Source of the DNA: Schistosoma haematobium
Lineage: Eukaryota > Platyhelminthes > Trematoda > Strigeidida > Schistosomatidae
Assembly: GCF_000699445.3 (NCBI RefSeq)
Contig: NC_067198.1
Coordinates: 30,445,536-30,509,535 of the forward strand
Direction: 5' to 3'
Length of the DNA: 64,000 nt
Shown here: positions 25,151-39,500 of the stretch, piece after piece
Layout of the letters: the number at the start of each line of letters is the position of its first letter
Position numbering within the stretch: position 1 is the first letter of the stretch
Translations under genes and position numbers: made by a program
The notes under the pieces: generated by a model
Databases searched by the model: none
Seen by the model: only the letters and a program-made list of their open reading frames with translations
What the model was told of the DNA's origin: nothing

Positions 25151-26370
25151 TTATACATTTATTTATCACATTTCGAAGTAATTTAATCGAGGTAAACTAA
25201 ATGGATCCAAATAAATCTTTCAGTTATATAACTATGACCGTAGGAAATCAAACCATAACAGTTAAATACATGTATCAATATAATACAATGAGGAAAAAAA
25301 TATAATATTACAGTTACATAATATGTAAAAGTAAAATTTTTTCTAAAAAGTAGATAACTGACAAATGCGAACGTCTTTTTTTGCCTTACATAAAGACATT
25401 TAGCATAATAAAACGTGAAATAACACCTGATGTCTTAATAATACATAGTGATAATAATAATTATTATTATTACCATTCGAAATGATAATCATATCATTAA
25501 ATAAAACTGTAAGCATTACATTCATAGCATGAACAATAATGACATACATTAATAAGAAAACCAAATTTACTGAAGCTTACATTTAGTTTAGTTCAAGCTT
25601 GTTCTTTATTGTTTGTTTGTTTTTGAAGAAAAATAGATGAGGAAAATTGAGTTTCTAAGAATAAACGAACACATTTTAGAATGAAAAAATAAATGATTGC
25701 GTTACATTTGTCATTTTTATTAATAAACAAATAAGCTATAAACAATTGATTCGGCATAGTACCCTGAGACAAAACATTATATATATATATACTAGATGAA
25801 TAAATATTCAATAAAGTTATGGTGTGTGTTACTTATATTGATATAAGTAGTATATGACTTTAGTCAGGAATGGAATGTCCGGCAGCAAAGCGACAAAAGG
25901 ATCAAACAGTAAAGAATGGAAACAGAACTCAATTTGTATAAAAATGCAATAACAATGAAGTCTAAGTCATTTTAAGACAGTTGATACAGATAATTAAAAT
26001 AACCCATAGTGTCATTGAATAAGAAAAAGAGAAATCAGCGAAGAATATTTCCTTTTCGATTAAATCATTTACTTAAGCTGTACATTCGTATATATAGTTA
26101 TATGGAAAATGTATGTCTTTAGAAAGATACGAAGGACTGTATCACAAAAAAATGGATTCGAGAATAAATAACATTTTGCAAATTAAGCATTTACCATATG
26201 ATTGTTAGATTTTATTAACAAGTTTTATAATTTTCTGTCAAATACATTCGATTGTCCCCCACTTATGTTCTTGTTCATTACAAAGTTATTACATGTATCT
26301 ATGGTACAATTCTCATTGATGGGGGAAGAATAAACATTGAAATTAAATAATTACTCATTATTATTTTCTC
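25151..26370. other. Downstream flank of the semaphorin, no other gene seen
   Basis: AT-rich; short (TA)n near 25778; a possible semaphorin 3' UTR occupies its right side. Confidence 0.35.
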
Positions 26371-26570
26371 TTTTATTTTTAAAATAAAATTATTAAGCGG
26401 ATACACATAAAATATACGGGTATCATAGAATACAAAATGCAAATGCTTTTATATCATGTTTTAATCCAGTATGGACATTCATCAATTATGTACAAGAAAG
26501 ATTTAAATTCAAATAAGAGAAAAAGAAATAAAGGAAATGCAAATATGAACATTGAATTGTAGTTTAATGT

Positions 26571-27295
26571 TTATGATGTTAAAAATGTGGATAGTTCTGA
26601 TTTTTTGCATTTTCTCAAATCAACATTGTAATTATAACCAATAGTATTATTAGAACTAATAAGATTATCAGTAATCTCTATGGTTTTTCTATCATTATTC
26701 ATGTTAGATGATGAATAATTTGTAAAAGAATTTTTTATTTTATTCGAATTTAGATGTAATCTATTGATTTGATCTTCTTCAAATGATAAATTAGTAGTGA
26801 TCGTTTGTTTAGGTGAAGTCAATAATTCTATATCATTATTTTTATGAATTGATTCTATGATTATTTGATGATCACAAGGATCTATTGTGTTACTGAATTG
26901 AGATAAAATCATTTCATGATTATCTATAATAGGTATACTTGAATTGGTTACAAATTTAAGATGAGAAGTTGAAATGTCATGTAGTTGTTTAGATTGATTA
27001 ATTGGAAAGTTATTTTGATTATTAGTAAAATTATGTATTTGTTTAAATGATTCATCTGTAGTAGTTTCGTTATTTGTAATTGATAGTTTGTTGATACGAG
27101 AATGTGACAATTTCAAACACTTTTTTCTGATAATAAGAAGTGCTACACCTATGATTAAACCAATGATTATACCGACAAATCCAGAAAACAACAATTTCCA
27201 GATATTTTGAATTGGATATAATAATCCAGTAGAAAATTTTCCTCTGGCTACTAGATCAATCGGAACTTTAAGTAGATCTAATTTTCTCAGGCGAT
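26571..27295 (-). CDS. Semaphorin coding exon 10 (membrane segment, cytoplasmic tail, stop)
   Basis: Encodes ~34 juxtamembrane residues, a helix of about 22 hydrophobic Gly/Ile/Leu/Val residues ([20 protein letters not shown]), a basic stop-transfer RKK, and a low-complexity tail with no recognised motif. Two in-frame acceptors lie six bases apart (before 27301 and before 27295); CAG at 27295 is the more usual form. A possible AATAAA (minus strand) lies near 26371-26376, about 200 bp after the stop. Confidence 0.87.
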
Positions 27296-30200
27296 CTGAA
27301 TCTTAATTTAAAATAAAAAGGGAAATAATCAAAACAGTAATAAATTAGAGAAATTTCGAAACTCTTTTCAATTTGTTATATTTTAGCCGTCATTGGACGG
27401 TTATGCAAATATGTTTAAATTAATGTATCATTCATTTTATACTCCTTTCAAGAGAATCGAATAATATTTGCAGAATCATGCTAAAGCAATTAGATAATAT
27501 TAACTTTATCGTTTCAACTAAATGTAGGCCAACGGATATATAATAAAATCTTTTGCAACACGTATGGTAATCTAAATTGATTGAATTACGAATTAAAAGA
27601 CAGTGAATTCCAGCTTAGAGGCCTGATGATTCTGAGTTTGACCCCCATTTGGGTCTTCGATGCCCACTTCTGAAAAGTCTAATGTTAAGAAGAAACAGCT
27701 ATCCAGTGTTCTTTTATCTTCGGTAGTTGTGTATGTAAAGTCATTTCATAGTATCAAGCTATAAAAATAAATGTATGTACTTAAAGACCTTGTATAAAAG
27801 GTTATATTTCTACGATTAATTAAATCCGATCACTTAATTTTAAAACAATAGACAAGTGACCAGATTGGTACTTGATAGATAGTATTGTGTTATCATTAAC
27901 ATTAGATAACACAGTACTAATTATTCCGACCTGATCGTTTACTGTTGACATGCAAGTAATCATAGAACAATTCTACTTGTATAAATCACCTTGTGTAATT
28001 GAAATTACAAGGAGTAATGAATTTTTAATCTTCTATTTAATGTGATACTAGATACTAAATGTCAATCGATGGTAAAATATAATTTGATGAAAACTTCTGC
28101 ACAGTAATAAAGGTATTCGGCTTTGAATAAGTCGTTCGTTAAATGTAATGGGATGATTGTTTTCTATGTCAGTAGTTATTTACCTATATTTTTTATTTAA
28201 AACATGTGAACATGTTTTGAATGTAGAGACTTATAATCATTGTACAATCTCAATTTAATTGCAAACCTATTCTAGAGAACACTTATCAATAGAGTCACAC
28301 AGATAAAACTTTAAAAATATTCATTTCACTATACTCCTGTTAAATGTAAAATGCTTCCTCTTGACATTTAAGTTAAAATACTTTCTATTGAGTTAAAATA
28401 TTTTAACTGATAGGGGTTTTGTGGATATTATAGTAATTAAATAGCTAAATTCATAACTTAATTAAAGCTATCTCACTATGTAAAACCTGAAAGCACTGGA
28501 AGGTTATCTCGTCCTAGTATGGGACTCCTCAGAAATGCTCACCCACTATCCCAATCGCAGGATTCGAACCCAGGACCTGTCAGTCTCGTGCGCGAATGCT
28601 TAACCGCTAGACTACTGAGCCAGCATTCAACGGTGTTAATGCATAACTTCAACCGACCCATACTAGGACAAAAGGGGCCGTCCATTGCTTCCAAATTTTC
28701 CATGGTATTCTAGCCTTATTTGACTTATAAATTCAATTATTAACATCTCGACATTTACACTGTATTTGATCAAAGTGTATACTGACTAATTGGTAATAAA
28801 TAAAACCTTTAAAAATATTTTTGAAATTAGTTTTAAATAAATCTGACTGTGTACCTGAACTCCATAATAAAGAATATAATAACGTTAAAAGTTCTGTTTA
28901 GCGTATGGTGCATTAGATTATCGCTAAATTGCCTTTGCTCTGGTTATTTTTGTGGTTGAATAAATACTGTAGAAGACCAAAACTACTGTAACATTCCAGA
29001 GGATACTAAACATCTTAACTTCACCTCAAAGTCTGTAGAAACACGATTGTTTCAACCTTATAAATTGGTTATATTTCAATAGGAAAGTTTTCGTAAGTAG
29101 GGAAGATTATTGATCATGTTACATAAACCGTATGTGAATTTATTTCTTTAAAAATGTAGTTACTTAAGGCAAAAACTTAGAAGGTATTTCAAATTGGATG
29201 GAGATGGCAATCTTGTCATTAAATAAAATAGTACTTAGTGAAGTTTTTAAAATCTGGTTTTTCAAATTTTTTGATGAGTCTTACGGATTGAACGCTATAT
29301 TCGTCTTCTAAGCTGTTCTGTAATCCCCAAACTAGAACTATACAGCGACCTGAACACGAGAGAGAAGACGCTAAGTACGCGAGAAGCAGTTTACTCCAAG
29401 GTTCATTTTAATGCAGAAAATACAGGGTTTTTATAATATTTTAAATGTCCTTGTGTTGCTAGAAGATTCCGGAATGCTACTAAACATAGTAGCAGTTTAG
29501 CGGCCAGCCAATCAGAGTCTCTGCATGTGACGTTTCGCTACCTTGATATTTTTGGCTAAGACTTCAAGTGAACGCTGATTGGATGAAACGCTTCTTAGTG
29601 TTTTCTGATGCTTGCTTGTCTTTTGGAAGAAATTTTCTGGATCACCCCAACACTTTTTGAATACTATAGTTTATGTTTTCATTTTTCCCAGAAGAATACG
29701 TTGAATGAGATTTGTTAAATTGCGTTAAAATTTTAAACTGTAACCGACAAATCTCAATTCTTACAAAGAAACATCATATGCTTTAAATCTACATAAGATT
29801 CTCTACACTAACCTTGTTCAAATTAACAGGTTAGTATATTGGTGTAGTTAGTGTAAGCGACTGTTCTTAATAACTTGTTAGACAACAAATCTGTATTTGA
29901 TTTGACTCACTTTTGGAATTTTCAGGATTTTTCAATTCGGCGTCATTTGATTCCCCACAGTCCTTGTGAAAACCAGTCAGAATATTACTTAACCTTGGAA
30001 GAAAAACAGATAATATATAAATAAATATGCAGTCAAATTTTACGTCTAAAAATAATTCATTCTGAGTTACATACAAAATGAGATACATGGGTGTATTTAT
30101 TTAACATCTGCAGTCGCGTGCGAGACCGAAGGACCTGAGTTCGAATCTCGCGAGCGGGACCATGGATGCACACTTCTGAGGAGTTCCACACTAAGACGAA

Positions 30201-33200
30201 GCAGACGTCCAGTGCTTTCGGGTGTTCCATGGTAGTCTAACCTTAACTGGCTCATAAACCCAACTATTAAATCTGTGCTATTCGTTGAATATTGACGACG
30301 ACTGGTCATACACCCTTAGAGTAAGAATTATGTAATAAAATATAGTATTTGAATACTATCATTATCATCTTTAACTAAATGATTAATTAGTGCATTCAGT
30401 TACATTGAAATTATTTACACTGCTTAATGTCAAAAATATTATATATAATCAAGTAATACTAAACAGATGGAAATTTTGAGTTGCGTGAAGCGATCTCTAA
30501 AGATTCAACCTAATTATCAAAATCTTGCCACTTAAATGATTAAGTGTCCACTTTACTACCCATGTAAAAAATATAATACCATCACGGTTTGTCTGTAAAA
30601 GTGATAGTGTAAGGACAGTTCACGGGTGAACTCGCGGAAACTTTAAGTAAGTCAGAAAGAGCCAAAGATATGCCATTCAATCATTTCCAGAATCCCTACA
30701 TAGAGCTTCCCTATTGAACAGATGCTTAAAACCCTCTGTATGTGGATTTGAGAAGCATAATGATGACTATGCACCATAATTGACACTATTTGGAATAGCA
30801 TTATTTTCACTTGTCTTCTATCTTCTCATTTGCGACTTAGAGAGTTCTAGCGTTGGAGTGCTCAAGTTATACGCGGTATATAAGGAACTAAGCTTTAGAT
30901 AGAACAGATAGTCATGGTCACACTGCATACTTGTTGTTGCCAAATATCGGTTATTTCATTCGGATTTTAAGAGAATTAAGAATGAATTTATTCATACACT
31001 TCTTGGATAGTTTTATTCACTTGTATATTTTTTTATTAAAAAGGTTAAATCAAGTCTAATTAATGTATTATATGAGATGTAAACTTTATTAATTTAACTT
31101 ACCCTTCTGAATTAGTGTCACATTTTTTCAACATTTTATTCCAATAGCAGTCTGGATCTTTGAGCGCTAAACATTCTCTACAATAAGAATATTAATTTGA
31201 TAAATTTTAATGTATCTTAAACCAAATATATATTTATTGATGATTAAAATCAAATGTAATTAGAAACCCCTAGAGCAGACACGTCTTATTCTGTATGAAA
31301 TATATTTTTGTTTCCTTATTTCAGTTGTTAGGTATAAATAAATCCTACATTGTAAGTATAGTCAGGTAATTTAATCTGCATATTTAAGAAATGATTTTGA
31401 GCAAGTTAGTTGCAACCGTTGACAAAGATATTTTACTTTTGATGAAAAATCAAGTCTTCTTTTCTATTTTGGACAATAGGATGTAACAAAATTTGATTAG
31501 TTTCAGCTACTTACCATTCTTTATTGTTGGAAATGCATTATTCTGATATTTTTATGTTAACTTAACAGTTCTCAAATATTATATTGATTCATAAAGTTTT
31601 TTTTGTGGGGCCCTTAATTTTGTCGTCATGTAGACCGAACGATGTTGTCGAAAGGGCTCTCCGCTTTAGTGGCCCGAGATCTGACTCCAAGCAGGTCGTA
31701 ATGATGATTATTGTTGAAATATATATGTCGCCTACCCTCGTAAATAATCATCGACTTTAATCGCGTTAGTCAGTAACGGATTTAGATAAGTCAAATAACG
31801 AGAATGGACTTTTGAATACATATATTTTGTATATGAAGCGAATCGAATAAAGAGATGAGAAACGGCGAGCGGTGGAGATGGCGGGTAAGCCAACTCCCAT
31901 TTAACCGAGCGTTAATGAATATTTATAGTTACACAAAAATTTGAAATATTCCCATATTGATTTGAACCTTTATTATTATTGCTTATCAAAACTAATGCAC
32001 CTGTTGTCACACCATCAATTTGTACTTTTCACATTTTACTTATTATGTAATCTTTTCCATTGTTATCACTGACTTATAAACTACCTTGATTGGTTTAATA
32101 ATTTCGTATATGCATATAAATATTACTGTATATTAGAGTAAAGCCTGATGAGGATCTAATCGAAAACAATATTGTTCGCTTATGTCTAAGTTACACAAAA
32201 GTAAGTTAAAGACATGGGATGAGAAGTGTACACACACCTACGCGCTCATATAAAAACAGTCAAGATTGATAAGCGAATAATTAACAAGGTCGGAATGTGA
32301 CTCGAGTAGAATGAATAGATTGAGCTGTCCGGAAGCTAGAATAAGATACATGGGCTTAATATAATAACCGACACTACAAGTTATTAAGAGTCACCACTCA
32401 TAGTACTCGTCGGAATATAACAGAACTTCGCATCATTTCAAAATTTATTCTAGTCCTTTTATTTTATTTTGGTGATATGTTAAACCTAAAGTACCAATCT
32501 ATAAATATTCTTCTCCGTTTTTCATTCAGAACTATTTCTTTACTTTCAAAATTTTTTTCAATAATAATCGTAGAAAAATATTAATTTCTATGTTGTTTAT
32601 CTTTTCTTCACATTTTTTTCGTTTGTTTGTTTGTTTGTTTAGTTGTTTATTTACATTTATATTCTTCTATTGTTACTACTTTAATTACCCTTCTGAATAC
32701 ATTTCTATCATAAGATAGTTTAACATTGTATTAATTTACTATAAATGTACCGATTTAAATAGATTAACTTATTATAGTTTCACTTAACTATCTATCTAAT
32801 TAACTAATATAAAATTTACAAATTATATTCATCTTTATTTAAGACATTAACTTTAAAGAATGGAAAAACTTTCTTATACTCTCCTTTCTGATAATAATGA
32901 TAATAATCGTTCGTTATTTGAATATATCAAATTATCAAGTTCATTTGTAATAATGATACATAGAAACGTATGTCCTAATTACAATGTTCAACATATTTAT
33001 TATACATTAAAAATTGTCTGATTTCTCATATACATATGACACAAAAGAGAAAAAAAAACACTCTTTAGGGAAATTCGAATGATGAAAAGTATTTTCATCT
33101 TTAAATTCCTTTAAATAAACAGTCATTGAATAAGAATACGTGCTATGACAACATTATCATCCAGTAAATAGCCTTGAAAATATAGAAAAAATAAAAAATA

Positions 33201-36200
33201 AAACAGATGGTTTCTTTTAATATTCAAGGATATTGTTCCCAAATTAAACAATAAAGTATCAGTAATTATGTTTGTTTCATACAGTGAATTCAAAGTTTAA
33301 ATAATTTAGAAAATATCTTATTATTTTATGTTGATGTTTTTCTGAAATAGATAATGAAATTAAGTTCATCATGATTCAGATACCCAGTAAAACTGAGTTA
33401 TATATATATATTGCAACATAAAGAGGAGTAAAAGCATATTTTTTGATGGAGTTTTGTTCTCTGAGCTACATGGCTTGGTCGTGGAGCTTTCATCGTTCTT
33501 CTGAACGACATCATCAGCGCAAACTTCATCACAAACGTCTATATGAAGTTTATGCTGGTGATGTCGTTCAGAAGAACGATGAAAGCTCCACGATCAAAAC
33601 ATCTAGCTCAGAGAACAAAATTCCATCAAAATCATCCACCTGAGCTACAAATCTTCACCATCTTAGGAGTAAAAGCTGGTTAACAGAATAACTATAGTTT
33701 ACATCTTAGTCTCTCTTTGGATTAAAGTAATTTAATCAAACACGATTTGAGTATTTCTATACTGTGGTGCATTAGTGTAATGAACAGGAACACAAGTAAG
33801 GACAATCGAATATATTTGACACAAAATTACAGAGTATCTCAATAAAATCTGAGAATCATATAGTAAATAGTTAATTTGCAAAATAGCAATCCATCGTCTT
33901 AAATTTCACTGTTCCTTTTGCAAATAACGGTCCATTGTCTTAGATTTCATTGTTCATGCATTTTCATACCAATTGTGTTTCGTTCCCCTTCTTTCCTTTT
34001 CGATCTTCTACTGAAATACATTCTATGCCTGACCATCGTTATATACTACTTGTGTGGATATAAGTAACCCATATCACATTAGCAATAAATGGTTACTGAA
34101 ACTTAAGTACTCTTTTAATTATTATTTACATGTTTTACCCAAATATCCAAACATAGTATCACAGATAAGCTGATAACAAAATAGATAAATCGCGTACACC
34201 ACAAACGAACATAATAGTTTATAGAAACAATGAGACAAGTTCATGATGATAGCTCTAAATTTGTATTTTAAGTATACTGAAAAATAGAATAGCCCTAAAA
34301 TTCCGAATGTCTCTCATTATATTTTTATGTATTTATCTGTAATTATCAAAGATTGACTATTCAGCTTATATGCAAATAATATTAAAATCATTCATTCAGT
34401 GAATCAATTTCATTTCTAATATAAAACCCCGAAATCTCAGGTCATTTTTACATTTGGAATAGATGGTGTAGGCGAACAAGGCATCCAAGCAGTGATTAAT
34501 TAATGATTTAGAGCTCTATAGTTTTATGAGTTCATCAGCTACGGGCAGCAGTTATAGAAAGCACATTATAACCGAACGAATTCCATAAGTTGCGAAAATT
34601 ATATACGTTTTTATTTCAATCTGTCACATTTGGCTATCTCATGACTATATAAGGTAAATCATCATACAGATACACCTTGTTAACAAGTGTCAAGTAGCAC
34701 GAAACTTAGGTCCAGGGTTTCCTGTTGACTACCTCCAACCACCATCATATATCAATCATATATGCTTTCTATAGTCATAATTCCAACTATAGAGCCTATT
34801 TGATTAATGTTTCTTTCATACTTTTAACTTGCATATTCATTTGTTTAGTATTTTATCCTAAATGAATGATGTTTTTTACATTTTTTCTTGCTTTTTTTCT
34901 AGGAAGCATCAACTCTATACGATCAAGGAAAGATATAAATACTCTAGATTGTAGTCAAATTTGAGGATAAACTTTTTCACTATTGCTCACTGAAATCGCA
35001 TTTTTCTACTTACTGTAAATCGTTTAATCATTTCGTAACTCTATCAGATTTACATATTTCGTTGAAACAAGGTTTATATACATCCCAGAAATTCTATGAA
35101 TTTTCGCAAAGAATCAATAATTTTATGTTCACTTACGCGTGCAAACCGTTGAGATTTATTATGTAAACTAAATTCTCATAATAATGATATATGAAAGAGA
35201 TTAATATTAAGGTAGTTTGATACAACTACTACAATAAATGAATAAACTTATTTATAAAATTGGCTTTATGAAATTGAAATATTACTGTTCAAGATAAGAG
35301 CTTTATTTCACTGATCTGTTAAGTTTCATGGTCACTGTTTAATAGTTATATGGAAAAAGTTGAATTTTGTATGTCTTACTTAAGAGATTGAAGACCTACA
35401 GAGAAATTATTACCTGATTCCACCAAGTCTACGTATATGTTTTCACTCATATTTTTTACAAATATCATTCTTGAAACAGTGAGGATTTTTTTTCATCATT
35501 TATAGTTTGAGCATTCAGTTTTAATTAGCTTGGAAAGTAAAACGGATTTCTATCTGTCTAAATTCTAACACCCTAGACAGAGACAGATGAAGTTGACAAT
35601 ATAGCAAACAAACAAATGTAGATACTATCAACTATAGCGAGAATCTCTAATACAAAAGGAATAATTGGCACCGATCGATGAAAAGTTATTAATGACACCA
35701 TTCGAAATCTCGAATAAAAGTCATATCATTTAAATTCTCAATATAAGTCAATCATATCAAAATAAAAACAAAAATCTGTCTCCACTATCATCTACATAGT
35801 TCTTTTTAACAGCCAAATTAGTGGGACTATAATTTATGGACAACCTTTAAGCGACACTAAAGTGACCTTGAGACCATCCACCTAATCACTAGAACTAAAT
35901 GAGGGTTCTAAACCAATGTAAAGAATTAAAATTATGATTTACAGTTGACGGTTAAGATTAGAAATCGATATTAGCTAAAATGTGCCAAAATCCAAAACCT
36001 ATTATCTTATACTTGATTAGTTCATCTTTAAATTATCGTCTCCCTGTTAAATTTACAACAACAAAAAAGACTAATATTTGAACGACGAATATTCTTTTCG
36101 ATAAATTCTCTTCAGGTTCTACGATTATATATCCAAATTAATAATCCGAGAAATGGCCAGGTTAAGGGTAAAGCACATGGTTTAAAGTATGTGAATTTAG

Positions 36201-36475
36201 GATTGTTAAACAAAATACAATAAAATTGTTGACGTTGATATGATTCACATAGAATGTTAACTTGAATCGGCGTATATGTTAAGTGAAATTTAAGATCCAC
36301 GATCAGAATAAATATGAGTCAAATAGGGTGAGAGAGAAATAATAGTGCAATTACAATTCGGTCAAATGTTTACTGGAAGGCTATATTGTGTGAAAAATTA
36401 GTAAGACGTAATAAGGAGGGATAAATGCGAAGTGAACGAATCATGTATTGGGGAGATTAATAATGATGTTTAACC

Positions 36476-36518
<43 letters not shown>

Positions 36519-39500
36519 GTAATAATAATAATACAAAGATTTGTGTATAAAGATAAAAGAGACAATTACAATTTCAATAGTTGAAATCATGAGTCAATTG
36601 AAGCTAGACAACCATGGAAAACCTGGAAGCACTGGACGGCCGTTTCGTCCTATTATGGGACTCTTCAACAGTGCGCACCCACAATCTCTGCCTCGTGAGA
36701 TTCGAACCCAGTACCTATCAGTCTCGTGTTTCCAGGTTTTCCATGATTGTCTAGCTTCAATTGAATCATGATTTCAACTATTGAACTTTGCAAAAATCTC
36801 CACAAAACCCATTCTGATAGTAATCAACTGCTAAGTGGTGACTGACTTCAAGAGGCATTTCCTGGAGTTCTAGTGAGAAGCCGTTACCAATGAAGTTCAA
36901 CCAGGTCTGTTGTGAGATATCAACTCACTGAAGACTATGGTATACGGTGGCGCAACTTCGTGGATTGGTTGAAGCTAAACATTAACACCGTTGGATGTCG
37001 GCTCAGTGGTCTAATGGTTAAGCGTTCGCGCGCGCGACCCATAGGTCCTGGGTTCGAATCTCATGAGAGGCATGGCCGTGGATGCGCGATGCTGAGGGGT
37101 CTCATAATAGGGCGAAATGGCCGTCCAGTGCTTCCAGGTTCTCCTTGGTGATCTAGCTTCAGTTGACTCATTTTTTTCCAACTGTTGAAATTTCTGAAAA
37201 TCTGCACAAAACCCCTTCTGACAATTGCAATTGACTACGAAAGGTCGAAGTCAAATTGGGTCACTCAATAACTAAGTGCTATGGCCCAAAGCCGCAAATC
37301 AGAAGCAGCGAATTATCTATCGGACCAAGGACGCGTGAAACACGTGCGAGCAACCTAGAGTCCTGATTGGTCCTGCTTTCCGCCTAGCCCAGCCAGTTAA
37401 GTCCAGAACACCAATCTCAGTCTCTGCAATATGAATTCTTATATTTCAAACATACTGAGTTTATATATCAATCAAACAGACCACAACGTAGCATAAAATA
37501 GAAAATAACGTTTGTATAAAATCCGGTCAAATGTGGCTGTGAATGTGGGAGGCAGGGTATAATTCAAGAATAGTGAAACGTATAATAATGGTTCATAGGT
37601 CAAAATAAAGTTTATAATAAGAGGAATATGCATATGAATAGTTTAGTTATTTAACAATTATACGATAAAAATATACGTTTAGTATTGATCCATAAAAGGA
37701 TCCTAAAGTTACCATTCATTATGTTTATCGGGACCTAACACTAAGATTACTATTGATTAATTGTCCTTGATGTTGGCCAGGGGAGGATGAGTAGTTGAAG
37801 ATATTACTTTTGTAGGCATAGTTCCGGTTTCTTTGTCCGGATGGCTACTGCTTCATTCATTTGAAGGACTTTAAGTCTGATAAGCTTTGGCAAAAAAAAT
37901 TACTGACCATATACTTTGCCCTTAACCTGACCATTTTTCGAATTATTAATTTGGATATATATGAACTGTAGAACTTGAAGAGAATTTATCGAAAAGAATA
38001 TACTTCGTTCAAATATTAGTCATTTAATATTGATGAGAATCTTTAAACGAACAAAACAGAAAGCAAATTTATATACAATTTGTTCAATTAAAACACTTAC
38101 CTACACGTTTGAACTTTATCACATTGCGTTAATTCAATTTGTATTATTGTATCATGTGTAAATATTAATAAAGAAAATATATCCATTGTAGAATAATTAA
38201 ATGCCTCATTACTTGATCTTATTTGTATAGTTTTATTGAAATAAGATTTATGAAGTAATAATAAATTTGTTATTTTATGATGGTTTTTTGATAGAAATAA
38301 TTGTTTTATAATATAAATATGACCAGAAGTTATCATTGAGATCATTGATTCGGATCTATTATAATCATCAATTGAAATTGGTTTAGTTAAATTAATATTG
38401 TTTTTATATGGATTTAATTGAAATGGAAATAATTCAGAGAAATGATCTTCTATTTCATTGAATAATAACATTTTGTAAACATCACCATTATCTAAATAAA
38501 GTATTTTTTTTGTTTTTTTTCAGAAAAAAATCTTTTTTTAATTAGTTCATCAAAACTATATATATATATATATAAAACTGATATTGAGTTAAGTAAAGAG
38601 ATTGAAACTGATATAGTTATCTAGGAAACTAATACTAAATCTTCAAAGGATTAATTTAATGATGAGAACAAATCAAACAATGCTGGAGATTAAAGATTTT
38701 ATTTAATAAGTTGAAACAAATTGTTATAGAATTGAAAGGTTATATAATCATTAGAATAATACATGTAAGTGAACAATCGTTTTCAATTAGATCATCATCA
38801 GGCTTGACTCTAATATACATGAATATTTATGTGAAAATGTGGCGAGACTCTAATTTATGGACGAGCCAATCAGAGGCGTTTTAGAGATTTTAAGGTTACG
38901 GCGCCAACTTCAGTGCCTAATGCTAACGTACGATCGGTTCACAGGAAATTTTGTACAAAACGTGATAATTGAGTGGCCATAACAAATAAAACGGTGAGAC
39001 TATAATTTGTGGACGAATCAATCAGGTATAAGATAACAGATCTCTGATTTTGGCGTGAAAGTCTTTCATCCATTTGGCTAAATAAATTTCTGGCATTATA
39101 GCTGATGTCGGTTCGTGATGAGAACCCCATATACAATTCCCAACTGGGGTAAATTACGACAATCATTGTGAACTGGATAATAAAAGCACCAGTAACACTG
39201 ACTGCAACCAGGTACTGCAATATATAAGGATGATTGGAGAGCGTACAGATTCCTACATAGGCTTGATTATGTGCATCGTGTCGTTATCTACAAGTAGCAT
39301 TTTGTGCACTCAACAACCGGAGTGTACATAAACAATATTGAAGCTATGTGTTTGAGGCTGAAGTAGTTTTTGAGACTATATCATGACTCGAGAGGCCGAC
39401 TATTCTGTGGACATATGGATGATTTCCTCTACTGCATACATTACGATTTTAGAACCTCTGAACCTCTTTCTAACCTTGACAAGTTTTTGAACCACGCATA

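Larger units (their letters stand above)
31780..32395 (+). repeat. LTR-like repeat carrying a PLE insertion
   Basis: Same family as 17096-17584 (minus). The alignment is interrupted exactly by the PLE segment at 31939-32188. Confidence 0.65.

Noticed and set aside
35821..35860. Another Merlin-like element
   Set aside because: One end-like sequence (GTGGGACTATAATTTATGG) is present but no partner end was found nearby.
36478..36533. CRISPR-like short repeats
   Set aside because: Simple (TAA)n microsatellite in a eukaryotic genome.
37000..37070. tRNA gene
   Set aside because: A- and B-box-like sequences are present, but this is the tRNA-derived head of a SINE repeated many times, without a full cloverleaf or acceptor stem.
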